DNA of 64,000 nucleotides from positions 220,862,017 through 220,926,016 of the forward strand of contig NC_077233.1 of the NCBI RefSeq assembly GCF_027887165.1, read 5' to 3'. The notes below the pieces were generated by a model. It saw only the letters and a program-made list of their open reading frames with translations. It was not told the DNA's origin and did not search any database. Made by a program: the position numbers and the translations under genes. The DNA comes from Monodelphis domestica (taxonomy: Eukaryota; Chordata; Mammalia; Didelphimorphia; Didelphidae). Below, in pieces: positions 22,111 to 32,244 of the stretch (within the stretch, counting starts at the first letter, position 1; each line of letters begins with the position of its first letter).

Positions 22111-22144
22111 CTCCAACTCTAGCTCATGAAATATGTTTTCTACC

Positions 22145-22330
22145 ACATACTTTTTTCAATACTTTCTGTCTTAATAATAACTCTAAGACAGAAGGAAAGG
22201 ACTAAGCAAACAGGGTTAAGTGACTTGCCCAGGGTCATACAGCTAGGAATTGCCTGAGGCCACATTGGAACACAGGATCTCTCCTCTCCAGAACTGGTGC
22301 TCTATCCACTGGGCTGCTTAGCTTCCCCTC
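22145..22330 (-). mobile_element. SINE-A
   Basis: ATACTTTCTGTCTTAATAAT start, AAGTGACTTGCCCAGGGTCA, and CTATCCACTGGGCTGCTTAG end. Confidence 0.88.
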
Positions 22331-22399
22331 CATTGATTTTTATTTTATTTGTTATTTTTATTTTAATTTGTATTTATTATTTTATTTATATAAGCACTA

Positions 22400-22487
22400 C
22401 TCAGAAGTGTCTGAGGTTAGATTTGAACCCAGGACCTCCCATCTCTGAGCCTGGATCTCCATCCATTGAACTATCTAGCTTCCCCCT
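22400..22487 (-). mobile_element. SINE-A 5' fragment
   Basis: AGAAGTGTCTGAGGTTAGAT, GAACCCAGGACCTCCCATCT and CATTGAACTATCTAGCTTCC. The preceding TTTTATTTTATTTGTTATTT is AT-rich low complexity. Confidence 0.85.
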
Positions 22488-22559
22488 CTGCTGTAGATTC
22501 TTAACTACAGAAATAGAGAATCTTGGGATAGTATGAAAAGTTAATATTGAATTATAATA

Positions 22560-23220
22560 ATGTTTATATCAATTTTTTCTTAAACTTCAGGTTTTGAAGG
22601 TCAGCCAGCTTCCAAGAAAAGTAATTTACTCTCAAGCCTTAAGGCATCTCCCTGGACTAGCTGTTGTTGGAGGCAAGGGAGAGATCGCCTCCTTATTTGT
22701 CTGTGGACAAGAACTCTCTTAGGTGGGGGGGTCAGCGATCTCTGGCCGCCATATTGGACTGCAATGACCCAGCCATGTGGTAGAGAAGAAAGGGTCTGTT
22801 GGCAACCTTAAGACCCTCCTCTTCCTGTGATGAAGTAATGGGGGAGCTATTCGGGTCTCTAAATCTGCCTTCTCAGTGGCTATTTACAAATCAGAGATGT
22901 CCTGGGATGTCTGGGGGAGAGACTGAGTGGTGAGGTGACAAAGAGTATATCCTGGCCTGCAGGAGGGATTCTGGGTATTATTTGCGCCTCTTTTACAGCT
23001 CTCTCTTTGCTGCTCACATTCTTTTACCCCAATCTTTGGCCCTGCTCACTCCCTTAGGCACCTGTTCAGATTGTGGAGAGAGTCTACTGGCCATTTGAAA
23101 TTGTCTTGAGTGGTTGATTAGCAAATTAACATAAAATTAAGAAATGCTGCCTCTCAAGAATTTAAATTGTTACAGGAGGATAGGACTCAGAGGTCCTCTG
23201 GTCCAATCTCCTTCCAGTAC
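22560..23220. other. Unassigned; contains a possible dispersed repeat
   Basis: GATGAAGTAATGGGGGAGCT, then GGGTCTCTAAATCTGCCTTC (22831-22885) resembles 8325-8385. The rest is not recognised. Confidence 0.35.
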
Positions 23221-23224
23221 GGGC

Positions 23225-23305
23225 TCTATGCAATGGTGTTTTATAGTAGTTAGAGTGCTGGATTTAAATCACAAAAATCTGAGTTCAAAGCTTGCCTCAG
23301 CCTCC
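23225..23305 (+). mobile_element. SINE-B 5' fragment
   Basis: TTAGAGTGCTGGATTTAAAT, then CTGAGTTCAAAGCTTGCCTC; the rest of the element is absent. Confidence 0.6.
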
Positions 23306-23463
23306 CTCATGACTGGGATTACAAGTATGCAGCACCATCATCTACTTTCTCAAATTATAAACACTCACTGAATGTTTTCCAGGGCTCTTTCTTAGCCCTT
23401 CTTTTCTTCTCTTTTTGTGGATTACTCCCAGATCTTTATATCCATCCCTAGGCTCTCTCCTGG

Positions 23464-23640
23464 GCAGGTGGGTGCCAAGCATGGAGTCAGGAAGACCTGA
23501 GTTCAAATTCAGCCTCAGACACTTATTAGTTGTGTGACCATGGGCAAGTCACTTCATTCTATTTGCCTCTGTTTCCTCATTTGTAAAATGAGCTGGAGGA
23601 GGAAATGGAAAACCACAATATCTTTGAGATGAAAGACCAG
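23464..23640 (+). mobile_element. SINE-B
   Basis: GGAGTCAGGAAGACCTGAGT, GTTTCCTCATTTGTAAAATG and GGAGGAGGAAATGGAAAACC; lost after the ATATCTTTG word. Confidence 0.9.
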
Positions 23641-23679
23641 CATGTTTTTGCTTTTGTATCTCTAATACTCAGGACAAGA

Positions 23680-23910
23680 AGCCTTTCCCAATTCCCCCCT
23701 AATACTATGCCTTCCTTCTAGTGATTACCTCCAATTGATCCTTGGAACTTTATCCTATATATCTTGTTTGCCAATGATCTTTGCAGGTTGTCTCCCACAT
23801 TGGACTTCGAGATCCTTGAGGGCAGGGACTGTCTTTAGTGTTTCTTTGTAATCTGGCTGGTATATTGTTGACCATAATATCTATTTGTTGACTGAATGAC
23901 TAGCTGGCAT
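23680..23910 (+). mobile_element. L2 3' end
   Basis: AGAAGCCTTTCCCAATTCCC, then GACTTCGAGATCCTTGAGGG and CAGGGACTGTCTTTAGTGTT. Confidence 0.85.
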
Positions 23911-23935
23911 AATTGGTGATAAATAAATGCTTATT

Positions 23936-24133
23936 GGAGACAACTGGGTGGCTCAGTGGATTGAGAACCAGACCTAGAGATGGAAAGTCCTGGGTTCAAA
24001 CATGGCCTCGGACACTCCATAATTGTGTGACCCTGGGCAAGTCACCCCATTGCCTAGCCCTTAACACTCTTCTGCCTTGGAATCAACACAGGATTGATTC
24101 TAAGATGGAAGGTGAGGGCTTTAAATAAATAAA
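23936..24133 (+). mobile_element. SINE-A
   Basis: ACAACTGGGTGGCTCAGTGG head, TGGGTTCAAACATGGCCTCG, GATTCTAAGATGGAAGGTGA end and AAATAAATAAA tail. Confidence 0.93.
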
Positions 24134-24189
24134 AATATGCTTGTTATTTGATTAATTTCTAGGCCCTCACCTCCTTGGTCATCCTCTCC

Positions 24190-24400
24190 TACAAGCCTTT
24201 AGGTTGTCAATATCCCTCTTAGCTGTGATGCCTAGAATTAATCATAGCCTTTTTGGTTGTGGTCCAGCTATGATAAAGTGCAGGGAGATTCTCTCCTCCC
24301 TTGATCTGGGCAACACACTTCTATTAACACTTCCTAAAATTAGTCCTTTGGGCAGCCACATCACATTCTTGATTTACACTGACCTGGCAGCTCATTAAAA
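24190..24400 (-). mobile_element. CR1/L3-type LINE fragment
   Basis: GGTTGTCAATATCCCTCTTA, GATGCCTAGAATTAATCATA and GGTCCAGCTATGATAAAGTG resemble the reverse complement of the CR1-type 3' region. The family call is from memory and the copy is diverged. Confidence 0.5.
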
Positions 24401-24671
24401 CCCCGAAGCCTCACAACCAAGTGAATGGGAAAAGGGATTCTTCTCTATTACTTCAGAAAAGAGAAACATATCCAAATGAACCAGAATGCTTTCGATCATG
24501 GGATGGTCAGGTTGTGTGAAGTGTTCTGGTGAGTCAAGAGAACCAGGAAACTATCATTTGGATTCTGGTACTGTTGTAAATGTTTCTTAAATGGCCTTTC
24601 TCATACTCTCCTTCTTCATAAACACTATGCCTTAGTCAAATTACTTTATTTGCCTTTTAAAAAAGAATTAA
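24401..24671. other. No recognised feature
   Basis: Unique-looking sequence without gene or repeat that I can name. Confidence 0.35.
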
Positions 24672-24855
24672 CAAGTGGATTGAGAGCCAGGTCTAGAGAC
24701 TGGAGATCTTGGGTTCAAATCTGACCTCAGATACTTCCTATCTGTTCCAAGTCACTTAACCCCCATTGCCTAGCCCTTACTGCTCTTCCACCTTGGAACC
24801 AATACATAGTATTTATTGATGCTAAGATGGAAAGTAAGAATTTAAAAAAAAAATA
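24672..24855 (+). mobile_element. SINE-A
   Basis: CAAGTGGATTGAGAGCCAGG, TGGGTTCAAATCTGACCTCA, and TGCTAAGATGGAAAGTAAGA followed by an A-run that abuts the next, inverted SINE-A. Confidence 0.9.
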
Positions 24856-24882
24856 AAAGAAATACCCCTTCCTTTCTGTCTT

Positions 24883-24899
24883 AGAATCATTACTAGGCA
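24883..24899. repeat. Left TSD of the L1
   Basis: AGAATCATTACTAGGCA, 17 bases, identical to 27767-27783. It lies inside the host SINE-A. Confidence 0.97.
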
Positions 24900-24903
24900 T
24901 GAT

Positions 24904-26286
24904 ATGGATGAATATATACAAAAATACAAACTGCCTAGACTAACAGAAGAAGAAATAGAATTCTTAAATAATCCCATATCAGAAAATGAAATCCAACAGG
25001 CCATCAAAGAACTTCCTAAGAAAAAATCCCCAGGGCCTGATGGATTCACCAGTGAATTCTATCAAACATTCAGAGAACAGTTAATCCCAATACTATACAA
25101 ACTATTTGACATAATAAGCAAAGAGGGAGTTCTACCAAACTCCTTTTATGACACAAACATGGTACTGATTCCAAAACCAGGCAGGTCAAAAACAGAGAAA
25201 GAAAACTATAGACCAATCTCCCTAATGAATATAGATGCAAAAATCTTAAATAGGATACTAGCAAAAAGACTCCAGCAAGTGATCAGAAGGGTCATTCACC
25301 ATGATCAAGTAGGATTTATACCAGGGATACAGGGCTGGTTCAATATTAGGAAAACCATCCACATAATTGACTACATCAACAAGCAAACCAACAAGAATCA
25401 CATGATTATCTCAATAGATGCAGAAAAAGCCTTTGATAAAATACAACACCCAATCCTATTAAAAACACTAGAAAGCATAGGAATAGAAGGGCCGTTCCTA
25501 AAAATAATAAACAGTATATATCTAAAACCATCAGCTAATATCATCTGCAATGGGGATAAACTAGATGCATTCCCAATAAGAACAGGAGTGAAACAAGGAT
25601 GCCCATTATCACCTCTACTATTTGACATTGTACTAGAAACACTAGCAGTAGCAATTAGAGAAGATAAAGGAATTGAAGGCATCAAAATAGGCAAGGAGGA
25701 GACCAAGTTATCACTCTTTGCAGATGACATGATGGTCTACTTAAAGAATCCTAGAGATTCAACCAAAAAGCTAATTGAAATAATCAACAACTTTAGCAAA
25801 GTTGCAGGATACAAAATAAACCCACATAAGTCATCAGCATTTCTATATATCTCCAACACAGCTCAGCAGCAAAAACTAGAAAGAGAAATCCCATTCAAAA
25901 TCACCTTAGATAAAATAAAATACCTACTCCCAAGACAAACACAGGAACTATATGAACACAACTACAAAACACTCTCCACACAACTAAAACTAGACTTGAG
26001 CAATTGGAAAAACATTAACTGCTCATGGATAGGACGAGCCAATATAATAAAAATGACCATCCTACCCAAACTTATTTATCTATTTAGTGCCATACCCATG
26101 GAACTCCCAAAATATTTCTTTACTGATTTAGAAAAAACCATAACAAAGTTCATTTGGACTAACAAAAGATCAAGGATATCCAGGGAAATAATGAAAAAAA
26201 AAACACAAATGATGGGGGCCTTGCAGTCCCAGACCTTAAACTATATTACAAAGCAGCAGTCATCAAAACAATTTGGTACTGGATAA
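24904..26286 (+). pseudogene. L1 ORF2 remnant, RT domain (first frame)
   Basis: This is the reverse transcriptase part of L1 ORF2p, an enzyme that copies L1 RNA at nicked DNA. Visible RT landmarks are [14 protein letters not shown] near residue 41, GFIPG with a glycine-rich turn near 137, IDAEKAFD near 171, [10 protein letters not shown] near 231, and the catalytic LFADDMM at about 271-277. The ATG at 24904 is internal to ORF2, so it is not a native start. The N-terminal endonuclease is absent. True ORF2 homology in this frame ends at about 26200; the residues after the A10 run (26194-26203) are out of frame. A dead fragment: it lacks a promoter, ORF1 and the endonuclease. Confidence 0.95.
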
Positions 26287-27422
26287 GAGACAGAAAGGAG
26301 GATCAGTGGAATAGACTGGGGGCAAGAGACCTCAGCAAGACAGTATATGATAAACCCAAAGATCCCAGTTTGTGGGACAAAAATCCACTATTCGATAAAA
26401 ACTGCTGGGAAAATTGGAAGACTGTGTGGGAGAGATTAGGAATTGATCAACACCTCACACCCTACACCAAGATAAATTCAAAATGGGTGAATGACTTAAA
26501 CATAAAGAAGGAAACCATAAGTAAATTGGGTAAACACAGAATAGTATACATGTCAGACCTTTGGGAGGGGAAAGACTTTAAAATCAAGCAAGACATAGAA
26601 AGAGTCACAAAATGTAAAATAAATAATTTCGACTGCATCAAATTAAAAAGCTTTTGTACAAACAAAACCAATATAACTAAAATCAGAAGGGAAACAACAA
26701 ATTGGGAAAAAATCTTCATAAAAACCTTTGACAAAGGTTTAATTACTCAAATTTATAAAGAGCTAAATCTATTGTACAAAAATCCAAGCCATTCTCCAAT
26801 TGATAAATGGGCAAGGGATATGGATAAGCAGTTTTCAGATAAAGAAATCAAAACTATTAATAAGCACATGAAGAAGTGTTCTAAATCTCTTATAATCAGA
26901 GAGATGCAAATCAAAATAACTCTGAGGTATCACCTCACACCTAGCAGATTGGCTAACATGATAGCAAAGGAAAGTAATGAATGCTGGAGGGGATGTGGCA
27001 AAGTAGGGACAGTAATTCATTGCTGGTGGAGTTGTGAACTGATCCAACCATTCTGGAGGGCAATTTGGAACTATGCCCAAAGGACGATAAAAGAATGTCT
27101 ACCCTTTGATCCAGCCATAGCACTGCTGGGTTTGTACCCCAAAGAGATAATGGACAAAAAGACTTGTACAAAAATATTCATAGCTGCGCTCTTTGTGGTG
27201 GCCAAAAATTGGAAAACGAGGGGATGCCCTTCAATTGGGGAATGGCTGAACAAATTGTGGTATATGTTGTTCATGGAATACTATTGTGCAAAAAGGAATA
27301 ATAAAGTGGAGGAATTCCATGGAGACTGGAACGACCTCCAGGAAGTGATGCAGAGCGAGAGGAGCAGAACCAGGAGAACATTGTACACAGAGACTGATAC
27401 ACTGTGGTACAATCGAACGTAA
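26204..27422 (+). pseudogene. L1 ORF2 remnant, C-terminal part (second frame)
   Basis: Continues ORF2 in another frame after a one-base slip in the A10 run at 26194-26203. In-frame homology begins at about 26208, although the first ATG is at 26370, and it ends at a TAA at 27420-27422. It contains the thumb/C-terminal region, a cysteine-histidine cluster of form C-x3-C-x7-H-x4-C (nucleotides about 26981-27036) typical of L1 ORF2p, and the conserved FDPAIALLGLYPKE and IFIAALFVVAKNW stretches. No further stop is seen in 1.2 kb. Non-functional in its present state. Confidence 0.95.
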
Positions 27423-27766
27423 TGGACTTCTCCATTAATGGCAGTGTAATGTCCCTGAACAATCTGCAGGGATCTAGGAGAAAAAAAACACTATTCATAA
27501 GCAGAGGACAAACTGTGGGAGTAGAAACACCGAGGAAAAGCAACTGCCCAACTACAGCGGTTGAGGGGACATGACAGAGGAGAGACTCTAAACGAACACT
27601 CTAATGCAAAAACAACATGACAATGGGTTCGAATCAAGAACACATGTGATATCCAGTGGAATCACGCGTCAGCTATGGGGGGTAGGGGGGAGGAAAAGAA
27701 AATGATCTTTGTCTTTAATGAATAATGCTTGGAAATGATCAAATAAAATATTATTTAAAAAAAAAA
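27423..27766 (+). mobile_element. L1 3' UTR and A-tail
   Basis: Follows the ORF2 stop; includes a G-rich patch (GGGGGGTAGGGGGGAGG near 27676-27694), an AATAAA and an A11 tail. The G-rich patch before the end is a usual feature of mammalian L1 3' UTRs. Confidence 0.9.
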
Positions 27767-27783
27767 AGAATCATTACTAGGCA
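27767..27783. repeat. Right TSD of the L1
   Basis: Identical to 24883-24899; the SINE-A sequence resumes directly after it. Confidence 0.97.
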
Positions 27784-28109
27784 ATTAAAGTTAGGTGACT
27801 TGCCCAGGGATACACAGCTAGGAAGTATCTGAAGCCACCTTTGATCCATATCCTCCTGGCTCCCTCCAGGCCTGGTGCTCTAACCACTGTACTACCTCGC
27901 TGCCCTGTTATTTTTTGTTTTTACATCATCTTGTCTTCCCAAGTTATCCAAATGTACCAATTTTCAACAAAAGGAGCAAAGTCTGTTATATATAAACCAG
28001 TTAGCTTTGGGATTATATGCCCTCATCCCATCCAGTACCTACCACAATGTCTTGTTTCTAGGGGGTGAAGGTCAATTTAGAAACCTAGAGTCTGTAAACT
28101 TTGGGGAAA

Positions 28110-28385
28110 ATATTTTCTAGCAGTTTTTTAATATAATTGGTTTATGTGGTAATCCTTTGTGTTTTAATTATGCATTTTAAAGCATGATGCTAGGGCAGCA
28201 GTAGGGCAGCACACTTCCCAGCTGTGACCATAGGCAAGACCCTTATTTCCCCCTTGCCTATCTCTTACTACTCTTCTGCCTTGGAACCAATACTTAGTAC
28301 TGATTCTAAGACAGAAGGTGAGGGTTTAAAAAAAAACATGATGCTGAGGAGTCCATAGACTTCACCAGAATGCCAAAGGGATTCA
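28110..28385 (+). mobile_element. hAT-like MITE family copy 2, split by SINE-A
   Basis: GTGGTAATCCTTTGTGTTTT (left) and CCATAGACTTCACCAGAATG (right) form a copy of the family at 3960-4115 and 33225-33385. Confidence 0.55.
28192..28336 (+). mobile_element. SINE-A, shortened, with 9-base TSDs
   Basis: Flanked by CATGATGCT at 28183-28191 and 28337-28345. The head is rearranged: AGGGCAGCAGTAGGGCAGCA. The 3' half is normal. Confidence 0.92.
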
Positions 28386-29140
28386 TGGCACACACTTGTT
28401 GGTCATCCTTCATTTTTGAAGAGCACCAATGACACCAAGGAATGATGTCTTGACTTGTGTGAGAATTGGATTTAAGTGAAGCCATCAGCCTTACCTTCTC
28501 CCGGAGTCATCAAAGTCCAATGGCAAGGTAAAAATCGGGCCAACTGGTGATGGCCTGGGATGTAGTGGAAGATCTTGGCATCTTCCATATCTGACCAGGT
28601 CAAGCATAGTTTCAATATGCCTTCATGGCCATTAGAACATCCACCTATTCTACCAGAGAGTCTTCACATACTTGGGATAGATATCTTCCTAACTCACCGA
28701 TAGGTGATTACATGCAACCTGGTTTAGCCTGTCTACCCAGACAGTTTCACCAGGATGTGGACACTCTAGATTTGTGTTGACAAACTTATGGCATGCATGC
28801 CAGAGGGAGTTACTCCTCTGCCCCTCTCCACAGACCTGAGCACATTTTTCACTTCACTCACCTTGTTGCCCAGCAGCCCAATGGGAGCACTTCCTCCCTC
28901 CCCTGTCTGGGGCTAGGGGGTGACTCACATGTGCCATGAGGGTACAGTTTGGGTACTCAGTATCTAAAAGGTTTATCATCTCTGCTCTAGATGTTATAGC
29001 TTCTTGGAGCCACAATTTGGTGAGAATTGAGTCAGGTGGATACCAAAGAATGGATGAGCAGCCCTGAAAAGGGCTCAATAAACCCTCACGCTAGAGGTTC
29101 CAGTCCTCCTTGAACACCCCCATATACTCCAGAAAGGTTA
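28386..29140 (-). mobile_element. RTE-type element split by a hAT MITE
   Basis: Minus-strand copy of the family at 33765-34263: GTTGGTCATCCTTCATTTTT start (its 3' end), GAATTGGATTTAAGTGAAGC, and after the hAT insertion GCTTCTTGGAGCCACAATTT and CTCCTTGAACACCCCCATAT, which match the other copy's 5' end. Confidence 0.75.
28772..28984 (-). mobile_element. hAT-B MITE with 8-base TSDs
   Basis: Flanked by CTCTAGAT at 28764-28771 and 28985-28992, an 8-base TSD as made by hAT transposases. The body (AGCAGCCCAATGGGAGCACT) matches 30211-30422 and, inverted, 47224-47450. No coding capacity. Confidence 0.9.
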
Positions 29141-29764
29141 AGAACTCTCCACTCTAATGGAATATGCCAGGGATCCATGCTTGGCCCTGTGCTGCTTAAT
29201 ACTTTTTATAATAGTTAGATAAAGGGATGGATAGCATGCTTACCAAATTGAGAGATGATGCAAAATTAAGAGGAAAAGCTAAGGTGTCAGATTAGAGGAC
29301 CCAAAAAGGACGCAGTTGTCACTGTCAACTGTGAACACTGAAATTTTATAGGGATAAATGGAAAGTCTTCCATTCAGGTACAAAAAGTCAACATCCTTAG
29401 TACTGAACAGGAAAGATATGATTAGATATCAATTTAGCCACATAAGAACCAGAGGTTTTAGGGGTCTGCAAACTCAAAATAAGTGTAACAGTCCAGCCTT
29501 CCTTCCACTAACAAAAAGCTCATTCAGGGTATCCTCAGAAGTTTTAGGTACAATTTTGAGATTTAGTAGCTACTTTAAACTTTAACCTCTGTTAATCCCG
29601 CCTATTATACAGGCTATCCTAAAGTCTTAGTCTTAATTAGTTTTAGTGCAGTCTTTAAGTGTAAAATTTAAATTCATACTTCAAGACTGTACTAAAACTT
29701 TTGGAACACCCTTCACAATAGGCTAGATTAACACAGGTAGAGTGCCTCAGTCAAAACTTAACAT

Positions 29765-30052
29765 TCTGCTCCCCTTCTCTATGTTTTTTTTCACAATTCC
29801 ATGCCTGGAATGAAGTCCTTCTTTCTTCCTACCTCTTAATTTCCTTCAAAGTTCAAATCAAATTATTTTGTATTCACTTTATATTTAATTTACTATTTGT
29901 ATATTCTTTGTGTCCCCTCCCCAATAGGATATAAGTTACTTGAAGGCAGTGACTGTTGGGTGATTGTATTTCCTATGCCTTGCATACCACCTGGGACATT
30001 GGAGGAGCTTAATAAGTACTGCTTGAATTGATGAATAAATGAATGAAAAGGA
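29765..30052 (+). mobile_element. L2 3' end inside the CR1-type element
   Basis: TGCCTGGAATGAAGTCCTTC, CCTTCAAAGTTCAAATCAAA, ACTTGAAGGCAGTGACTGTT, and a GAATAAATGAATGAA terminus. Confidence 0.88.
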
Positions 30053-30210
30053 AGGATGAGAGCCCCACTGTACTCTGGCCTGCTATGACACTACATTTGT
30101 AGTACCAGAGTCAGTTTTAGGCATTGAATTGGAAGAATGATGTGGATAAGTTGTAGAGGATTCAATAAGGCCAGTCATAATGATACCCTCCTAAAGATGA
30201 TGGTCTATAA

Positions 30211-30422
30211 CCCTGTTGGCAAACCTATGGCACACATGCCGGAGGAGGCTGCTCCACTCCCCCTATTCATCACCTGAGGATATTTCTCTCATCACCTGCC
30301 CCTATGCCCAGCAGCCCAATGGGAGTGCTGCCTCCCTCCTCTCTCTGGGGCAAGGGTGCAGCTCACATAAGGGGTGAGGGTGCAGTTTGGGCACTCAGTA
30401 TCTAAAAAATTCACCATCCCCG
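30211..30422 (-). mobile_element. hAT-B MITE with 8-base TSDs
   Basis: Flanked by GTCTATAA at 30203-30210 and 30423-30430. About the same length and content as 28772-28984. Confidence 0.9.
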
Positions 30423-30810
30423 GTCTATAAAGACTGGTTGAGGGAACTGGGGCTCTTTAGCATTCAGAGGAGAAGACAGTTGAGGCATGTTAGCTGCCTT
30501 CCAGTACCTGAAAAGTTAGAAACCAAATTAGGCTTGTCCTATTTGGTCCCAGAGGGCACAATAGCAACAATGTATGAAAATTAAAAGGGAAAAAAAACAG
30601 ATTTAGGATTTATATAAGGAGCAACTTCCAGTGATTAGAACTGTCTAAAAGTGAAATAGGCTACATTGGAATACAGTGAGTTTCCTGTTGTGGAAGGTCT
30701 TCTAGCAAAATCTGGATGGCCACTTGTCAGGAATATAAACGAGATTCTTATCAAGGTATAAGTTGGACTAGATGGCCCCTAAGGTCCCTTCCAACTTAGA
30801 TTCTGTGGAT

Positions 30811-31504
30811 ATTGTAAGTGCAAAGAATCTCAGGGTAGGCAGTCCAATCAGAATTTCAGACCAGACTTGGGGTGTCCTCATAGCACATCCTTCAATTTGA
30901 CTGCTCCCCACCCCCTGGACCAAGAAAGATAGTCAAGCTGCCTTGCCACTGACAGGGGAAGAAGCAGAGCTGTCTGTCTTCCCCAAGCTTATTTTCCATA
31001 ATAGGTTTAAAATATTAATGGATGGTCAGCTTAACACATTAGCCGTGTCAGATGATTTAGCATAAATTAACTCATACTGGCAGAAAGGCTTTAAAAATAT
31101 ATCTTTCAGTCCTTCCCACCCTCAACCCTCTTTTAAAAAATGTTCGCCAGCCCTTCCTCCTGCTCCCTGAGACAAAAGGGCAGCAGCCACTGTAAGAAGT
31201 ATGGTCAAGGTATTTCTGGGTAGCTTTACATTTTCCCCCAAAAGTCGCCTGGCCTACTGCCTGATTTCTTTGGGTCCCTGTCTAATTTCGTCTAATCCCT
31301 AGACTGGTAATTTGACATGGCTGAGTGAATTCTTTTCCTAAATTGGAATCCAGGTGTCAAGGTGATTAAAATAATTCAGAGTCTCCCATCATTTCCTAGT
31401 TCCCCCTCCCGTTCCATCCCCAACAGCCTCCTTCCATTGAGCACTCACATTTGAATACTACCCAGAATTTGAAAACTCTGCAGTTTCAGGTACAATAAAA
31501 ATAA
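30811..31504. other. Repeat-poor block, candidate conserved non-coding DNA
   Basis: No repeat recognised. The AT-rich part 30990-31110 contains TTAACACATTAGCCGTGTCA and AGCATAAATTAACTCATACT, the type of dense homeodomain-like words seen in conserved enhancers. No exon supported. Confidence 0.35.
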
Positions 31505-31615
31505 TAATGCCTCACATTTGTATTGTGCTTCTTTACTTTCCCAAAGCTCTTTGCACATATCTCATTCTCTCCTTACAGCCCTCAAGGTAAGGGTCATTAT
31601 CAGCTCTAGATCAAA
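31505..31615 (-). mobile_element. MIR 3'-end fragment
   Basis: TCACATTTGTATTGTGCTTC, CCAAAGCTCTTTGCACATAT and CTCCTTACAGCCCTCAAGGT follow the reverse-complement MIR 3' end; it stops at the ATGG array. Confidence 0.65.
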
Positions 31616-31670
31616 GATGGATGGATGGATGGATGGATGGATGGATGGATGGATGGATGGATGGATGGAT
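31616..31670. repeat. (ATGG)n microsatellite
   Basis: About 13 perfect ATGG units. Confidence 0.98.
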
Positions 31671-31780
31671 AAAATATATTGTATTAAAACATTGTCTATG
31701 TGTCAAGTACTGCAGATACAATACAAAAGCCAGATGGTCTCTGCCCTCAAAAAGCTTACCTTTTAAAAGAGTAGCATATG
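31671..31780 (-). mobile_element. L2 3' end fragment
   Basis: TGTGTCAAGTACTGCAGATA, then TGCCCTCAAAAAGCTTACCT. Confidence 0.75.
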
Positions 31781-31910
31781 GGGAAGTGGTTCCTAGAAAG
31801 AAAGATTTTGGTTTACAAAGTCATTGAGACGGTGAATAGAGCCAGGAGAGTTAACTGACATGTCCTAATTTTATTACTATTCCCATAATATGAAATGTGA
31901 AATAGGATTC

Positions 31911-32097
31911 AGGGGAAGCTGGGTTGTTCAGTGGATAAAGAGCCAGGCCTAGAGAAGGGAGGTCCTGGGATCCAATCTGGCCTCAGACACTTCCTAGCTG
32001 TGTGACCCTGGGCAAGTCACTTAACTCCCACTAGAGCTCTTCTGTCTTGATACCTAGTTTGTTTCTGAGGCAGAAGATAAGGGTTTTTTAAAAAAAG
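31911..32097 (+). mobile_element. SINE-A
   Basis: GGGGAAGCTGGGTTGTTCAG head, CTAGCTGTGTGACCCTGGGC, and GAGGCAGAAGATAAGGGTTT end with an A-run. Confidence 0.93.
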
Positions 32098-32244
32098 GAA
32101 AGAAAATGGGACTCAGTGGAGGGGGGAAAACATATGTGTTACAGCATTGGAAAGATCAAGAAAAGAGACAATGAAATTTGAAGCATAGCTGGAGTTCAAT
32201 ATGGAGGACTTATGACTTTGTGATCACACAATCATTAATCAAGA

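Larger units (their letters stand above)
24900..27766 (+). mobile_element. 5'-truncated L1 retrotransposon, young
   Basis: A 2.87 kb element running from within ORF2 through a 3' UTR to an AATAAA (27742-27747) and an A-rich tail. It is bounded by perfect 17-base TSDs. The 5' UTR, ORF1, endonuclease domain and start of the RT region are missing, as expected from abortive target-primed reverse transcription. Only one frame disruption is seen in 2.5 kb of ORF2, so it is far younger than the L1 fossils at 0.1, 9.3, 37.5, 55.2 and 60.4 kb. Confidence 0.97.
24856..27910 (-). mobile_element. SINE-A split by the L1 insertion
   Basis: Left part 24856-24899 (TACCCCTTCCTTTCTGTCTT) and right part 27784-27910 (AAAGTTAGGTGACTTGCCCA to the CTGCCC head at 27902) are one minus-strand SINE-A interrupted by 24900-27783. 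Confidence 0.92.
29150..30810 (+). mobile_element. CR1/L3-type LINE fossil, broken by L2 and hAT
   Basis: Segments in order: GGATCCATGCTTGGCCCTGT (RT region), GGATAAATGGAAAGTCTTCC, AGAGCCCCACTGTACTCTGG (30060), GGGGCTCTTTAGCATTCAGA (30449), TTGGTCCCAGAGGGCACAAT (30543), and the terminus GGACTAGATGGCCCCTAAGG and TCCCTTCCAACTTAGATTCT (30767-30806). The order follows the 3' half of CR1-type elements. No intact frame. Confidence 0.7.
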
